The position numbers and the translations under genes are program-made. Source: Bdellovibrio sp. NC01 (GTDB lineage: Bacteria; Bdellovibrionota; Bdellovibrionia; Bdellovibrionales; Bdellovibrionaceae). Taken from it: a stretch of 64,000 nt of DNA. Position 1 is the stretch's first letter. The number at the start of each line of letters is the position of its first letter. The notes under the pieces were generated by a model. That model did no database searches and was not told the DNA's origin. It saw only the letters and a list, made by a program, of their open reading frames with translations. The stretch lies in assembly GCF_006874625.1 (NCBI RefSeq), contig NZ_CP030034.1, positions 1,550,001-1,614,000 on the forward strand. The letters are read 5' to 3'. This document shows, one piece after another, positions 10,114 through 20,497 of the stretch.

Positions 10114-10923
10114 ATGGAAATCACTGCACCTTTGATCGTTACCATTCCTCACTCGGGCGAAAAAATTCCGCCACAAACTCCGTGGTTGAATACTCTGCCT
10201 GAAGAAATTTTGATGTGCGATGTCGATCGTTACGTGGACTTTTTGTATGAGCCCGCTTTACACAAATTGAAAATCCCACTTGTAAAAACAGAATGGCATC
10301 GTTATGCCGCAGATATGAATCGTATTCCTGAGGATATCGATGAATCGTCAGTGATTGGCAATGCTAACAAAGCGGGCATGTTCAATCGTGGTTTTCACTG
10401 GGTGATTACGACTTACAAGCATCAATTAATGCCAGCACCGATGACTCAACAAACTCACGATGAATTGGTTAAATTGGTTTACGAACCATTTCATTCAAGC
10501 ATTCGTGATATGTATAGCAAGGTGCATGCAGCAGGTTTTAAAAAGACCTTTCATATTGATGCCCACAGCATGCCGTCGGTAGGAACAAGCGAACATCGCG
10601 ATCCAGGTGAAAGACGCGCTGATATTGTGGTAAGTGACAGCAAAGGTAAAAGCTGCGATCCAAAATTCAAAGACTTGGTGATTGCGGCGTATGTGACGGC
10701 GGGATTCAAAGTTGGCTACAACTGGCCATATTTTGGCGGTCGCGTCACAGAACAGTACGGCAATCCATCACGCGAGCAGCATACTTTGCAGGTGGAGATG
10801 AATCGTGAGCTGTACATGGATGAAAAAACGAAGAAATTGAAGCCTGAAGAGGCGAAGAAGGTTCAAGAAAAAGTGTTCTTCGCGTTGGATTATATCCGAA
10901 AAAATCTCCATTCCCTTTACTAA
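10114..10923 (+). CDS. N-formylglutamate amidohydrolase-like protein
   Basis: This is a member of the N-formylglutamate amidohydrolase (FGase, PF05013-like) family, metal-dependent hydrolases that release formate from N-formyl-glutamate or related N-acyl amino acids. Visible motifs are VTIPHSGEKIPP at the N-terminus, a DVDRYVDFLYEP acidic cluster, the metal-site-like FHIDAHSMPS, and the C-terminal GGRVTEQYGNPS with QVEMNRELYMDE. The ATG at 10114 (269 aa) is preferred because GGGGAG lies 7 nt upstream. It is divergent from the cobalamin adenosyltransferase gene. No histidine-degradation genes are adjacent, so the physiological substrate is uncertain. Confidence 0.88.
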   Translation: MEITAPLIVTIPHSGEKIPPQTPWLNTLPEEILMCDVDRYVDFLYEPALHKLKIPLVKTEWHRYAADMNRIPEDIDESSVIGNANKAGMFNRGFHWVITTYKHQLMPAPMTQQTHDELVKLVYEPFHSSIRDMYSKVHAAGFKKTFHIDAHSMPSVGTSEHRDPGERRADIVVSDSKGKSCDPKFKDLVIAAYVTAGFKVGYNWPYFGGRVTEQYGNPSREQHTLQVEMNRELYMDEKTKKLKPEEAKKVQEKVFFALDYIRKNLHSLY

Positions 10924-11009
10924 TGAAAGGTGTCCGCAACCAAATGTTGCGTGATAACACGAAGTGTTGAGGGGTTAAAAAGCGTGGTCATCGCAAGCGT
11001 TCTAAATTA

Positions 11010-12458
11010 TTGATAGCAGTGAATAAAAATCACTCTATCGGGGATGCAGCTTTGACCACTTCTGGCGCACCAAAAAAATCTTTGCTGAAAAGGCTGAACA
11101 AGCCTTTGGCTTCTTTAAAACTGGCCGTAGTCATTATTATCGCAATTGCGGCCATCACTGCGGTCGGAACGATCATTGAATCGAAATACGATGCGTATGC
11201 CGCAAAAAAATGGGTTTACGACACTTGGTTCATGTACACGATCATGATCGTGCTTGCGATCAACTTGATCGGCGTGATGGTGGATCGTTGGCCGTGGAAA
11301 AAACGTCATGCGTCTTTCGTGCTTGCGCACATCGGGATCTTGTTCTTGCTTGCAGGTGCAGTCATCACAGCGAAGTTCGGTCTTGATGGTTCGATGCGTG
11401 TTGGTATTGGCGATCAAAATAATTTCGTGCAAACGGCTGATACAGATCTAGTTGTGTATTCGTCATTCGATGGCGATCGCTATTCGAAAACTTATGAAAG
11501 CGAAGTTGATTTCTTCGTGAAACCACCAACAGCGCAGAAGTCTTTGGACATTCCCGTGGTTGAGGGTGCCATCAAAGTTGTTGATTACAAAAAGTATGTT
11601 CTGCCTGCGAAAAAAGTGATCGCCGATGAATCGGGTAAAGCGGGCGCGGGGCTTCGTTTTCAAATTCAAAATCCAAACGTCAATGTGATCGAATGGCTGG
11701 TGCAAAGAAAAGCCAATGCTTTGGCGATTCATGATTTCGGTCCTGCGCGCATCAACTTGGGGCCTATTCCTGCAGAGGGTTTGGGGAAGAACGAAATTTA
11801 CTTGAATCCTGAAAAAGACGGCGTTCGTTATGCTGTTTTCTATAAAGAATCTAAAAAACCAGGTAAAAAAGGCTTCCTTAAAGAGGGCGAAGTTTTCGAT
11901 CCAGGATTCAAAATGAGTATGGATTTCCGTGTCCTTCGTTATCTGCCGTCAGCAGTTGAAGACTGGGATTTGCAAGAGCTGGAACATCCAACGCCGTTGA
12001 CGACATCAGCGATCAAAATTCTTTTTGAAGGCAAAGAGCACTGGGTGCTTTTAAATGACATGGTGAAGCTGTTCACGAATCAAGCGGTGTATTTGCTGAC
12101 TTACGGCAATCGTCGCATCGATATCGGTTTCCCTGTGAAGTTGAAGAAATTTGAAGTGGATCGCTATCAAGGGACAATGCGTGCGATGGCTTACAAGAGC
12201 GTCGTTGAAGTTCCTGAATTGGGCGAACATTTGATTTCTATGAATGAGCCTTTGAAATACAAAGGTTTGACAGTCTATCAAGCAAGTTTCCAAGAAGAAA
12301 ATGGCCAACCTGTGGCTTCGATCTTTTCGGTGAACGCCGATCCGGGACGTTTCCTAAAATATATGGGTTCATTGATCATGAGCTTGGGGATCGTTCTGTT
12401 GATGTGGTTCAAGCATCTTGATTTTAAAATTGCGAAAAAAAGTGGAGATAAAAAATAA
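11010..12458 (+). CDS. ccsB: Cytochrome c biogenesis protein ResB/CcsB
   Basis: This is one half of the system II cytochrome c synthase, which carries haem to the outside of the membrane and attaches it to CXXCH proteins. The 482-residue frame has membrane segments at about 30-50, 70-88, 98-118 and 445-465. A large external domain lies between the third and fourth, the typical ResB layout (KPLASLKLAVVIIIAIA; HASFVLAHIGILFLLAG). The frame opens with TTG; a GTG three codons later is equally possible, and neither has a good ribosome site. Its stop overlaps the next start (TAATG), indicating coupling with ccsA. The neighbouring multihaem operon is a likely client. Confidence 0.92.
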   Translation: MIAVNKNHSIGDAALTTSGAPKKSLLKRLNKPLASLKLAVVIIIAIAAITAVGTIIESKYDAYAAKKWVYDTWFMYTIMIVLAINLIGVMVDRWPWKKRHASFVLAHIGILFLLAGAVITAKFGLDGSMRVGIGDQNNFVQTADTDLVVYSSFDGDRYSKTYESEVDFFVKPPTAQKSLDIPVVEGAIKVVDYKKYVLPAKKVIADESGKAGAGLRFQIQNPNVNVIEWLVQRKANALAIHDFGPARINLGPIPAEGLGKNEIYLNPEKDGVRYAVFYKESKKPGKKGFLKEGEVFDPGFKMSMDFRVLRYLPSAVEDWDLQELEHPTPLTTSAIKILFEGKEHWVLLNDMVKLFTNQAVYLLTYGNRRIDIGFPVKLKKFEVDRYQGTMRAMAYKSVVEVPELGEHLISMNEPLKYKGLTVYQASFQEENGQPVASIFSVNADPGRFLKYMGSLIMSLGIVLLMWFKHLDFKIAKKSGDKK

Positions 12459-14095
12459 TGAAATCTCTGTTAGTACTAATTCTAACATCCGTGATCTCTG
12501 TGTCGGCTTTTGCTAAAGCGGGCGATGCTTTGAAGTATCTTCCTGTGCAAGATGGCGGACGTATTAAACCTTACGATTCTTTCGCGCGCGAGATGCTTGA
12601 AATCGTTTATGGGAAATCAAAATTTGAAGGTCGTGCCGCGACTGAAATTATTTTAACGTGGATGTTGTCGCCACAAGCGTGGCAGAACAAAAAAATCTTT
12701 GAAGTGCGCAATCACCAAGTTTTAGAGGCGATGAAGCTGCCAAAAGAGCAAAGATATTTCTCAGGCGATGAGTTGTTCGCCAGCGATCGCTTCACGTTGC
12801 TTCGTCAAGAGTTGCAGTCAAAGCGTGAAACAAAAGAAAAACTAAATCCGTACTTCCAAGCGTTGCAACGTTTGGAAAATCAATTCTTCGTGTTCCAAGA
12901 AGTGGCTTCAGGTCGCATGTTGAAATTGGTTCCACCGAAAGAAGGGGAGAACTGGATTTCTGTTGCTGATATGCCTGCTGCACAACAAGAAAAATTCTTG
13001 GACGTCACAAAAGCATTCGTAAATCATATCGGTGCTGTGGCTCAGGGAGCCGATGCGGGAGCGCTTGAAGGAACTGCCAAAGCTTTGGATGAAGCGGTTT
13101 TGAAGTTTGAAGATTCTGCGCGTGCGGAAAATCCTGCTCTATATAATCACGACACAAAAATTAAAGCAGAAGTTCATTATAATGACTTCCACCCCTTCCG
13201 TTGGGCTTATATTTTCTATTTCATCACAGCGACTTCAATCTTGCTTGTGTGGGTCTTGAACAAACCAGGCCTGATGAAATTTGCGTGGGCGATGTTGGCA
13301 ATTGGTTTTGCATTGCACACGTATGGTTTCGGTTTGCGTATGTACATCATGGATCGCGCGCCGGTTTCAAATATGTATGAGACGGTCATTTGGGTTTCGT
13401 GGGGAGCTATTTTGTTCTCTACAATCTTAGAGCGCATCTATAAATTCCGTTTTATTATTTTCGCGGGCACGCTTGCGAGTTTGTTTGCGCTTGTGATTGC
13501 TGACTTCGCACCAGCCGTTCTTGATCCGACATTGACGCCGCTTGAACCGGTTTTGCGCAGTAACTATTGGTTAACGATCCACGTGATGACAATCACTATC
13601 AGTTACGCTGCTTTCTTCTTGGCGTTCGGTCTTGCAGACATTGGTCTGTTTTACTACCTGCGTGGTGAAGAAAAGCATCACGAAAAAATTCGTGCGATCG
13701 TCATGGGAATCTATCGCGCCATGCAAATTGGTGTCGCGTTCTTAGCTCCCGGAATTATTTTGGGTGGTATCTGGGCGGATTATTCTTGGGGCCGTTTCTG
13801 GGGTTGGGACCCTAAAGAAACTTGGGCTTTGATCGCGCTGCTTGGATATTTAGCGGTTCTTCATGCTCGTTATGCAGGCATGATTCGTAACTTCGGCATG
13901 GTTGTGACGGGGATTGTGACGTTCTCACTTGTGATTATGGCGTGGTATGGCGTGAACTTCGTGCTTGGCGCAGGGCTTCATTCATACGGATTCGGTGCGG
14001 GCGGTGTTGAATACGTGTCCGCATTTGTTGCTGCACATCTATTAATGGTTGTGTACGTCGCTATGATCCGCAACGGGAAGAAGAAAGCAGCTTAG
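12458..14095 (+). CDS. ccsA: Cytochrome c biogenesis protein CcsA/ResC
   Basis: This is the second half of the system II cytochrome c synthase. The 545-residue protein starts with a signal-like segment and an extracytoplasmic region of about 220 residues. At least eight membrane helices follow, with the hallmark haem-handling WWD motif (GRFWGWDPKETWALI, about residue 446) and external histidines. The C-terminal CcsA domain is unmistakable. The N-terminal region resembles the extension found in some ResB/CcsA fusion proteins (LPVQDGGRIKPYDSFARE). It overlaps ccsB by one base. The alternative complex III operon with its cytochromes begins about 235 bp downstream. Confidence 0.95.
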   Translation: MKSLLVLILTSVISVSAFAKAGDALKYLPVQDGGRIKPYDSFAREMLEIVYGKSKFEGRAATEIILTWMLSPQAWQNKKIFEVRNHQVLEAMKLPKEQRYFSGDELFASDRFTLLRQELQSKRETKEKLNPYFQALQRLENQFFVFQEVASGRMLKLVPPKEGENWISVADMPAAQQEKFLDVTKAFVNHIGAVAQGADAGALEGTAKALDEAVLKFEDSARAENPALYNHDTKIKAEVHYNDFHPFRWAYIFYFITATSILLVWVLNKPGLMKFAWAMLAIGFALHTYGFGLRMYIMDRAPVSNMYETVIWVSWGAILFSTILERIYKFRFIIFAGTLASLFALVIADFAPAVLDPTLTPLEPVLRSNYWLTIHVMTITISYAAFFLAFGLADIGLFYYLRGEEKHHEKIRAIVMGIYRAMQIGVAFLAPGIILGGIWADYSWGRFWGWDPKETWALIALLGYLAVLHARYAGMIRNFGMVVTGIVTFSLVIMAWYGVNFVLGAGLHSYGFGAGGVEYVSAFVAAHLLMVVYVAMIRNGKKKAA

Positions 14096-14210
14096 ACCAA
14101 AGAGCTAAAGTGACTTTAGTAGTCGGGTGAGAATGATTCTCGAAGCTGCATAGTTTTTGAGCGAAGATCGCGGAGTGTCTTCCTTTTTCAATATGCTTGC
14201 AAAAAGAAAA

Positions 14211-14239
14211 TTGACCACTGGACTTTAAAGTCTTTAAAT
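14211..14239 (+). promoter_or_regulatory. Candidate sigma70 promoter for the act operon
   Basis: TTGACC (14211-14216) and TTAAAT (14234-14239) are separated by 17 bp and lie about 90 bp upstream of actA. The -35 matches consensus at five of six positions and the -10 at four of six. The rest of the 14096-14299 spacer shows two short palindromes (14108-14122 and 14130-14145) but nothing else I can name. Confidence 0.35.
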
Positions 14240-14329
14240 AAGGGCAAACTAAATTTAGGACAGCATTGTTGGCCTCAAACATGGCAACCATAAGTTGCGG
14301 TGGAGAACAGGCTTGGCAAAGGGATGATT

Positions 14330-14869
14330 ATGCATCGGGTATTCAAAAGTACGGCGGCGGGCGCGATGGCCTTCTTGAGCGCGCTCATGGTTACAACACT
14401 TCTAACGGGTTGTAAGTTTCAACCAGGTTGGGGATACAACAAAGGGTATGCACCTGAGCAACCAATTGCGTTCGATCACCAATTGCACGTTGGAACGAAC
14501 AAAATTCAGTGTCAATACTGCCACAACCAAGTGGAAAGATCGAGACACTCAAACATTCCAGCTCTTTCAACTTGTATGAATTGCCATTTGCAAGTTGCAA
14601 CAGACAAACCTGAAATCCAAAAATTGCGTGAAGCATATGATAGCGGTGGATCTGTTGAATGGGTTCGCGTGCACATGCTTCCTGACTTCGTTCACTTCAA
14701 TCACAATGCGCACATTGCTAAAGGCGTGAACTGCCAAACATGTCACGGCCCTATCGAAACAATGAAGCGTGTGGAGCAATTCTCTGATCTATCTATGGGC
14801 TGGTGTGTGAACTGCCACCGTCAACCAGAGAACAAAGCACCTCTTAACTGTTCAACTTGTCACTACTAA
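14330..14869 (+). CDS. actA: Alternative complex III pentahaem cytochrome c subunit ActA
   Basis: ActA is the multihaem cytochrome c of alternative complex III, the quinol:electron-acceptor oxidoreductase that replaces bc1 in many bacteria. Five CXXCH haem sites are visible: CQYCH, CMNCH, CQTCH, CVNCH and CSTCH. The N-terminal hydrophobic segment ends in a lipobox-like LLTGC, suggesting a lipid anchor at the outer face of the inner membrane. I chose the ATG at 14330 because AAAGGG sits 6 nt upstream; ATG 14324 and GTG 14300 are alternatives. It is the first of six act genes in canonical order and depends on haem attachment by CcsBA encoded just upstream. Confidence 0.93.
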   Translation: MHRVFKSTAAGAMAFLSALMVTTLLTGCKFQPGWGYNKGYAPEQPIAFDHQLHVGTNKIQCQYCHNQVERSRHSNIPALSTCMNCHLQVATDKPEIQKLREAYDSGGSVEWVRVHMLPDFVHFNHNAHIAKGVNCQTCHGPIETMKRVEQFSDLSMGWCVNCHRQPENKAPLNCSTCHY

Positions 14870-14886
14870 GAGTTTCGGAAGGTATC

Positions 14887-17800
14887 ATGTCTGAAATGCA
14901 TCACGATCACGAATTAGAAATGAAAAAAGCTCTTCGTCCAAAGATAGAGCATGACAACACTTACTGGGAAACGATTGAACAGCTAAACAACAACCCAGAG
15001 TTCGCAGCGAAAGCACAAACTGAGTTCATGTCTTCACCTCTACGTGAAGAAGATGGCCAAGATGGTTTTGCACGTCGTGAATTCTTGAAGTTGATGGGCG
15101 CGTCACTAGCGATGGCAACTGCAGGTTGCATCCGTCGTCCAGTACAAAAAATCGTTCCATACAACAAAATGCCAGAAGAAGTAACTTTGGGTCTTCCAAA
15201 CTACTACTCATCTGCGTATTTCGACGGTTCTGACCCCATCGCAGTTTTGGTTAAAACGCGCGAAGGTCGTCCGGTTAAAATCGAAGCAAATCCTGGTCAC
15301 CCATTCAGCATCAGCGGCTTGAACATCCGTTCACAAGCTTCATTGTTGAATTTGTATGATCCAGAAAGAGCGCAAGGTCCTAAACGCAATCTTTTCAATG
15401 AAAAGAAAAGCAACAGCCAATTGGTTGATGTGAAGTGGGAAGATCTTGATAAAAAAGTCGTCGAACAATTGGGCCAAGGTGGCGTAGTTATCTTGACGGG
15501 TTCTATCGCGTCTCCTGCAACACGTGCAGTGATTGGTGATTTCGCACAAGGTTTCAAAGCAACTCACGTTGTTTGGGATGCATTGACGAATGCTGACGTT
15601 GCGGCGGGTTCTAAAGCTGCTTACGGCGAAGAACTTGTTCCTAACTACCGTTTCGATAAAGCGAAAATGATCGTTTCTATCGATGCAGACTTCTTGGGTA
15701 CATGGATTGCTCCAACAGCATTCACAAACCAATTCGTTGAAGGTCGTAAAGACATCAAAAAAATGAACCGTTTGGTTTCATTTGATTCAAACTACTCTTT
15801 GACTGGTGCGAACGCGGATATCCGCGTGAAAATCAAACCTTCGCAACAACTTGATGTTGTGATGGGTCTTCTTCATGAAATCATCGTGAAAAAAGGCAAC
15901 TCTTCTTACGCTGGCAACGCTGGTGTGAAATCTGCTTTGTCTTCTTACGGTGATGTTGCGAAGAAATTGAACATTGAACCAGAATTGTTCGCAAAAGTTG
16001 CTGCCGATCTTTGGGATAACAAAGGTCAATCACTTGTTGTTGCAGGTGGTTTGGCGACTTTGACTGACAGATCTTCTGAACTTCAAGCCGCTGTAAACAT
16101 GTTGAACTCAGTTCTTGGTAACGAAGGTTCGACAATCGAAGCGAAAACGGGAACTCCTGCATTGAAGGGTTCTTATGAAGACATGGCGCAATTGATCCAA
16201 GATATGAACGCTGGCAAAGTGAAAACTTTGATCATCCACCGTGTAAATCCTGGTTTCGTATTGCCTGCTGAAATGGGCTTCGCAGACGCAGTTAAAAAAG
16301 TAAAAATGGTTCTGTACACTGGCGACCGTGTTGATGAAACAGGCGTTCATGCAGACTACTTGATCCCAGACAATCACTTCCTTGAGTCTTGGAATGATAT
16401 GGAATTGGCATCTGGTGTTTACACGATCTGCCAACCAGCGATTCGTCCTATGTACGACACGCGTTCATTCCAATTGTCATTGATGAACTGGGCATTCATG
16501 GCGAAAGCGGGTCCTGCTCGTTTGCGCGACTATGAAACATTCTATGACTACCTTCGTGTATTCTGGAAATCAGACATCCACCCGAAAGTTGGCAAAGGCC
16601 AAGCCTTCGAAGACTTCTGGCAAGAAACTCTTCAAAAAGGTTACGCTGGCGAGATGGCGAAAGGTTCTTCTGCTCGTTCATTCAAAGCAGATTCTTTCTC
16701 TGCAATCAAACCTGCTAAATCTTCTGAAGGTTATGAACTTGTTCTTTACCCAACTTCACAAATGGGCGATGGCTCTTTGGCGAACGTACCTTGGTTGCAT
16801 GAACTTCCAGATCCTGTAACTAAAGTGACTTGGGACAACTACGCTTCAATCTCTATCGCTACGGCAGAGAAGCATAAGTTGAAACAAGGCAACGTTATCG
16901 AAATCAAAGTAGGCGACAAGAAGATCTCTCTTCCAGTTTACATCCAACCAGGTCTTCATGACGAAGTTGTGGCTGTAGCTGTTGGTTACGGTCGTTCTAA
17001 AGTTGGTAAAGTAGGTAATGGTGTAGGTCAAAACGCGTTTGCGATGATGACTGTCTCTAAAGATGGAAAAGTGACTGCTTCTGGTCAGCCAGTAACATTC
17101 ACTAAAACATCTGAGCACATTCCTCTAGCAACAACATCTGGTCACTTCTCTATGGAAGGTCGTCAGATCGTTGCTGAAGCGACTTTGAAAGACTACAACA
17201 AAAAAGGTGCTTCTGCGGGTATCAAACGTCACGAGACTTGGTCCATCTGGTCAGGTCACCAATACTCTGGTCACAAATGGGGTATGGCTGTTGATCTTCA
17301 CACTTGCACAGGTTGCTCGTCTTGCGTAGTTGCCTGCCAATCTGAAAATAACATTCCAGTTATCGGTAAGAAGTATGTTCTTGAAGGTCGTATCATGCAC
17401 TGGTTGCGTATCGACCGTTACTACACTGGCGATATCGCGAATGCTGAAGCAGTCTTCCAACCGGTTATGTGTCAACACTGTGACAACGCTCCTTGTGAAA
17501 CTGTTTGTCCGGTTCTAGCTACGACTCACTCTGATGAGGGCTTGAATGACATGGTTTACAACCGTTGCGTTGGTACTCGTTACTGCGCGAATAACTGCCC
17601 GTACAAAGTACGTCGTTTCAACTGGTTCAACTATGCGAAGTTGATTGAAAAACCAATGCACATGGCTTTGAACCCATCAGTTGGTGTTCGCGTGCGCGGG
17701 GTTATGGAAAAATGTACGTTCTGCGTACACCGTATCCAAGAAGCGAAAACAATCGCTCGCAATGACAAACGTCAGTTGAAAGACGGCGACGTTAAAACAG

Positions 17801-18027
17801 CCTGCCAAACTGCATGTCCTGCAGGTGGTATCGTGTTTGGTGATTTGAATGATCCAAACTCTGAAGTGGCTAAGATCTTTAAGAAGGAAGAGCGTGGTTA
17901 TGCATTGCTAGAAGAATGGCATGCGAAACCTTCAGTTCGTTACCTTTCTAAGATCCGTAACAACGATAAAGAAACTGCTGGTGGCCAAGAAGGTCACGGA
18001 ACTGCGAAACAAGGTGAACACTCATGA
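14887..18027 (+). CDS. actB: Alternative complex III Fe-S / molybdopterin-oxidoreductase-like subunit ActB
   Basis: ActB carries the iron-sulphur clusters of alternative complex III. The 1046-residue protein has an extended Tat-type N-terminus: an acidic/His-rich lead, TYWETIEQL, then [11 protein letters not shown] and a lipobox-like Cys at about residues 58-76. A molybdopterin-oxidoreductase-like region spans about 90-740, in a family reported to lack molybdenum cofactor. A ferredoxin-like part from about 800 holds four cysteine clusters ([42 protein letters not shown], then CQTACPAG). The ATG at 14887 has GGAAGG upstream, and it follows actA by 17 bp. Its stop overlaps actC by 4 bp. Confidence 0.93.
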   Translation: MSEMHHDHELEMKKALRPKIEHDNTYWETIEQLNNNPEFAAKAQTEFMSSPLREEDGQDGFARREFLKLMGASLAMATAGCIRRPVQKIVPYNKMPEEVTLGLPNYYSSAYFDGSDPIAVLVKTREGRPVKIEANPGHPFSISGLNIRSQASLLNLYDPERAQGPKRNLFNEKKSNSQLVDVKWEDLDKKVVEQLGQGGVVILTGSIASPATRAVIGDFAQGFKATHVVWDALTNADVAAGSKAAYGEELVPNYRFDKAKMIVSIDADFLGTWIAPTAFTNQFVEGRKDIKKMNRLVSFDSNYSLTGANADIRVKIKPSQQLDVVMGLLHEIIVKKGNSSYAGNAGVKSALSSYGDVAKKLNIEPELFAKVAADLWDNKGQSLVVAGGLATLTDRSSELQAAVNMLNSVLGNEGSTIEAKTGTPALKGSYEDMAQLIQDMNAGKVKTLIIHRVNPGFVLPAEMGFADAVKKVKMVLYTGDRVDETGVHADYLIPDNHFLESWNDMELASGVYTICQPAIRPMYDTRSFQLSLMNWAFMAKAGPARLRDYETFYDYLRVFWKSDIHPKVGKGQAFEDFWQETLQKGYAGEMAKGSSARSFKADSFSAIKPAKSSEGYELVLYPTSQMGDGSLANVPWLHELPDPVTKVTWDNYASISIATAEKHKLKQGNVIEIKVGDKKISLPVYIQPGLHDEVVAVAVGYGRSKVGKVGNGVGQNAFAMMTVSKDGKVTASGQPVTFTKTSEHIPLATTSGHFSMEGRQIVAEATLKDYNKKGASAGIKRHETWSIWSGHQYSGHKWGMAVDLHTCTGCSSCVVACQSENNIPVIGKKYVLEGRIMHWLRIDRYYTGDIANAEAVFQPVMCQHCDNAPCETVCPVLATTHSDEGLNDMVYNRCVGTRYCANNCPYKVRRFNWFNYAKLIEKPMHMALNPSVGVRVRGVMEKCTFCVHRIQEAKTIARNDKRQLKDGDVKTACQTACPAGGIVFGDLNDPNSEVAKIFKKEERGYALLEEWHAKPSVRYLSKIRNNDKETAGGQEGHGTAKQGEHS

Positions 18028-19385
18028 TTAAGCGCAATCCATTAGTCCTTGGAAATAAGACACTGAAAGATGTGACTGACGACATCTGCGCGCCAGTGGA
18101 AAGATTCCCATCTAAAGGTTGGGTAGGTCTTTTCCTAGCAGCAAAAACGTTGTTGTTGTTCTACATCGTAATTCTTGGAACAGTTGTGGGCGTCGGTATC
18201 GGTTTGCTGGGTGTTACTCATCCAGTTTTCTGGGGTACGATGATCGTTACTTTCGTATTCTGGATCGGTATCGGTCACGCCGGTACGTTGATCTCTGCCG
18301 TATTATTCCTCTTCCGTCAGAAGTGGAGAACATCGGTTGCCAGAACTGCGGAAGCCATGACCGTATTTGCCGTAATGACGGCGGGTCTTTTCCCGTTGCT
18401 ACATACAGGTCGTCCTTGGCTTGATTACTGGTTGTTCCCGTATCCGAATCAACGTGGTCCATTGTGGGTGAACTTCCGTTCGCCACTTCTTTGGGACGTT
18501 TTCGCGGTATCAACTTACGCGACTGTATCAATGGTATTCTGGTACATCGGTTTGGTTCCTGACTTTGCAACTATTAAAGACCGCGCGAAAAACAAACTTC
18601 GCCGTTCTGTTTACGGTGCTTTGTCATTGGGCTGGAGAGGTACTGCTCGTAACTGGTCACACTATGAAATGGTGTACTTGATTCTTGCAGGTCTTTCGAC
18701 TCCGCTAGTTCTTTCAGTTCATACGATCGTATCGTTCGACTTCGCGGTTTCTAACTTGCCAGGTTGGCATACGACGATCTTCCCTCCATACTTCGTTGCC
18801 GGCGCGATCTTCTCTGGTTTCGCGATGGTTGTGACGTTGATGACTCTAGTACGTATTGGTTTCAAAGAATTCCAAAACTACGTAACTTTGGATCATATGG
18901 AAGTGATGAATAAGATCATCATGACAACAGGTATGCTTGTTGGTTACGCGTACGCGTCTGAGTTCTTCATCGCATGGTACTCTGGTAACCAATACGAGCG
19001 TTTCGTGTTCGTGAACCGTGCGTTCGGTCCTTACGGCTGGTCGTACTGGGTGATGGTATCTTGTAACGTTTTGATTCCACAAGTTTTCTGGTTCAAGAAA
19101 ATGCGTCGTTCAATCCCAGTGATGTTTATCGTTTCTATCTTCGTAAACATCGGTATGTGGTTTGAACGTTTCGTTATCACTGTGACTTCATTGCACCGTG
19201 ATTTCTTGCCGGCCAACTGGGGTATGTATCAATGGTCATGGTTCGATACGGGCGTCCTTGTCGGTTCGTTCGGTATGTTCCTGACTCTGTTCTTGTTGTA
19301 TTTGCGTTTGTTCCCTGCGGTTTCTATCGCAGAAGTGAAGCCCGTATTGCATGTAGGCTACGACGATAAAGGAGGGCACCACTAA
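18024..19385 (+). CDS. actC: Alternative complex III membrane quinol-binding subunit ActC (NrfD family)
   Basis: ActC is the NrfD/PsrC-like integral membrane protein that holds the quinol site of alternative complex III and docks ActB. The 453 residues contain about ten membrane helices. NrfD features include [15 protein letters not shown], the [16 protein letters not shown] loop and [19 protein letters not shown]. The start ATG overlaps the actB stop (ATGA), and the stop overlaps the actD start by one base, so translation is coupled. Paralogous ActF is encoded three genes downstream. Confidence 0.93.
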   Translation: MIKRNPLVLGNKTLKDVTDDICAPVERFPSKGWVGLFLAAKTLLLFYIVILGTVVGVGIGLLGVTHPVFWGTMIVTFVFWIGIGHAGTLISAVLFLFRQKWRTSVARTAEAMTVFAVMTAGLFPLLHTGRPWLDYWLFPYPNQRGPLWVNFRSPLLWDVFAVSTYATVSMVFWYIGLVPDFATIKDRAKNKLRRSVYGALSLGWRGTARNWSHYEMVYLILAGLSTPLVLSVHTIVSFDFAVSNLPGWHTTIFPPYFVAGAIFSGFAMVVTLMTLVRIGFKEFQNYVTLDHMEVMNKIIMTTGMLVGYAYASEFFIAWYSGNQYERFVFVNRAFGPYGWSYWVMVSCNVLIPQVFWFKKMRRSIPVMFIVSIFVNIGMWFERFVITVTSLHRDFLPANWGMYQWSWFDTGVLVGSFGMFLTLFLLYLRLFPAVSIAEVKPVLHVGYDDKGGHH

Positions 19386-19906
19386 TGGCTCAATATACTA
19401 AAGGTATCGCTGGTATCTGGGATGATGAAGGCATGATCTTGAAAGCCGCTCGCAAAACTCGCGAGATGGGTTTCACGAAATTTGACGCCATTTCTGCTTA
19501 CCCTGTGCATGGCATGGAAGAGGCGTGTGGTATCAAAAGATCTTGGATTCCATACGTAACTTTCGTTGCAGGTCTTGTTGGTTTGACGGCAGGTCTTCTT
19601 TTGACTTGGTGGACTTCAGCAGTGAACTGGGCAGTGAATGTCGGTGGTAAACCATTCTTCTCTTTGCCTGCGTTCATTCCAATTATGTTTGAATTGACAG
19701 TTTTGTTTGCAGCTCTTTGCTCCGTAGGCGCTTTGTTCTACATTTGCAAAATCCCACGCATCGATCCTCCAGTGATTGATCCGGATTTGAGCTCACACAA
19801 ATTTGCGATCTTCATTCCACAAAACGATACTGGATATGACGAAGCAAGAATTGAGAAAATGTTCAAAGAGCTTGGCGCTCTTGAAGTGAAGAAAACGGAG
19901 TACTAG
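19385..19906 (+). CDS. actD: Alternative complex III membrane subunit ActD
   Basis: This is a small two-helix inner-membrane subunit of alternative complex III (DUF3341 family). The 173-residue protein has an N-terminal cytoplasmic stretch including TKFDAISAYPVHGMEEACG, typical of ActD. Two membrane helices follow at about 57-80 and 98-122, then a short cytoplasmic tail. It has no cofactor-binding motif. It overlaps actC by one base and ends one base before actE, fitting the conserved act order. Confidence 0.9.
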   Translation: MAQYTKGIAGIWDDEGMILKAARKTREMGFTKFDAISAYPVHGMEEACGIKRSWIPYVTFVAGLVGLTAGLLLTWWTSAVNWAVNVGGKPFFSLPAFIPIMFELTVLFAALCSVGALFYICKIPRIDPPVIDPDLSSHKFAIFIPQNDTGYDEARIEKMFKELGALEVKKTEY

Positions 19907-19907
19907 A

Positions 19908-20489
19908 ATGAGAAGCATCGTGAATATCTCCATGGGTGTAGCGGCGGCAGGCCTAGCAGCTCTAGCATTGTCTAGCTGCGGTCCTCGCGGTAACAACCCG
20001 AACGTTGAAATCATTCAAGACATGATGGAATCTCCAGCGATCAAAGCGCAGGAGTATGATGAAACTTCTCCGCACCATAGCGGTATGCGCGTACCTCCAG
20101 AGCACACAGCTCCAGTAGGTTTCGAACCATACAGATATGCAACGGATCCAGAAGGTGCTGCTAAGAATTTGAAAAATCCACTAGCAGGCAAAATGGATGA
20201 AGAGACTCTAATGACAGGCCAAAAATACTACGAGACAAACTGCGCAGTTTGCCACGGGTATAAAGGTGAAGGCGGCGAGGCTGCGAAGTCTGTTGTCTCT
20301 GCTAAAATGGCTTTGAAACCACCTGCATTGTTGACTGATAAAATTAAAGGCTGGCCAGATGGACACGTTTACCACGTGATCACTATGGGCCAAGGTGTGA
20401 TGGGTCCTTACGCATCTCACATTCCACAAAAATATCGTTGGCAAGTTGTTAACTACATTCGCTTCCTAGAGAAGCGTGATGGCAAATAG
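19908..20489 (+). CDS. actE: Alternative complex III monohaem cytochrome c subunit ActE
   Basis: ActE is the small cytochrome c that passes electrons out of alternative complex III. The 193-residue protein has a signal peptide with a lipobox-like LALSSC at about residue 24. A single haem site CAVCH (about residue 117) follows, and a likely axial Met occurs in HVITMGQGVMGPY. The C-terminal helix (WQVVNYIRFLEKR) is typical of class I cytochrome c. It lies between actD and actF with very short spacers. No cytochrome oxidase gene follows in the window, so the final acceptor is encoded elsewhere. Confidence 0.92.
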   Translation: MRSIVNISMGVAAAGLAALALSSCGPRGNNPNVEIIQDMMESPAIKAQEYDETSPHHSGMRVPPEHTAPVGFEPYRYATDPEGAAKNLKNPLAGKMDEETLMTGQKYYETNCAVCHGYKGEGGEAAKSVVSAKMALKPPALLTDKIKGWPDGHVYHVITMGQGVMGPYASHIPQKYRWQVVNYIRFLEKRDGK

Positions 20490-20497
20490 GAATTGGT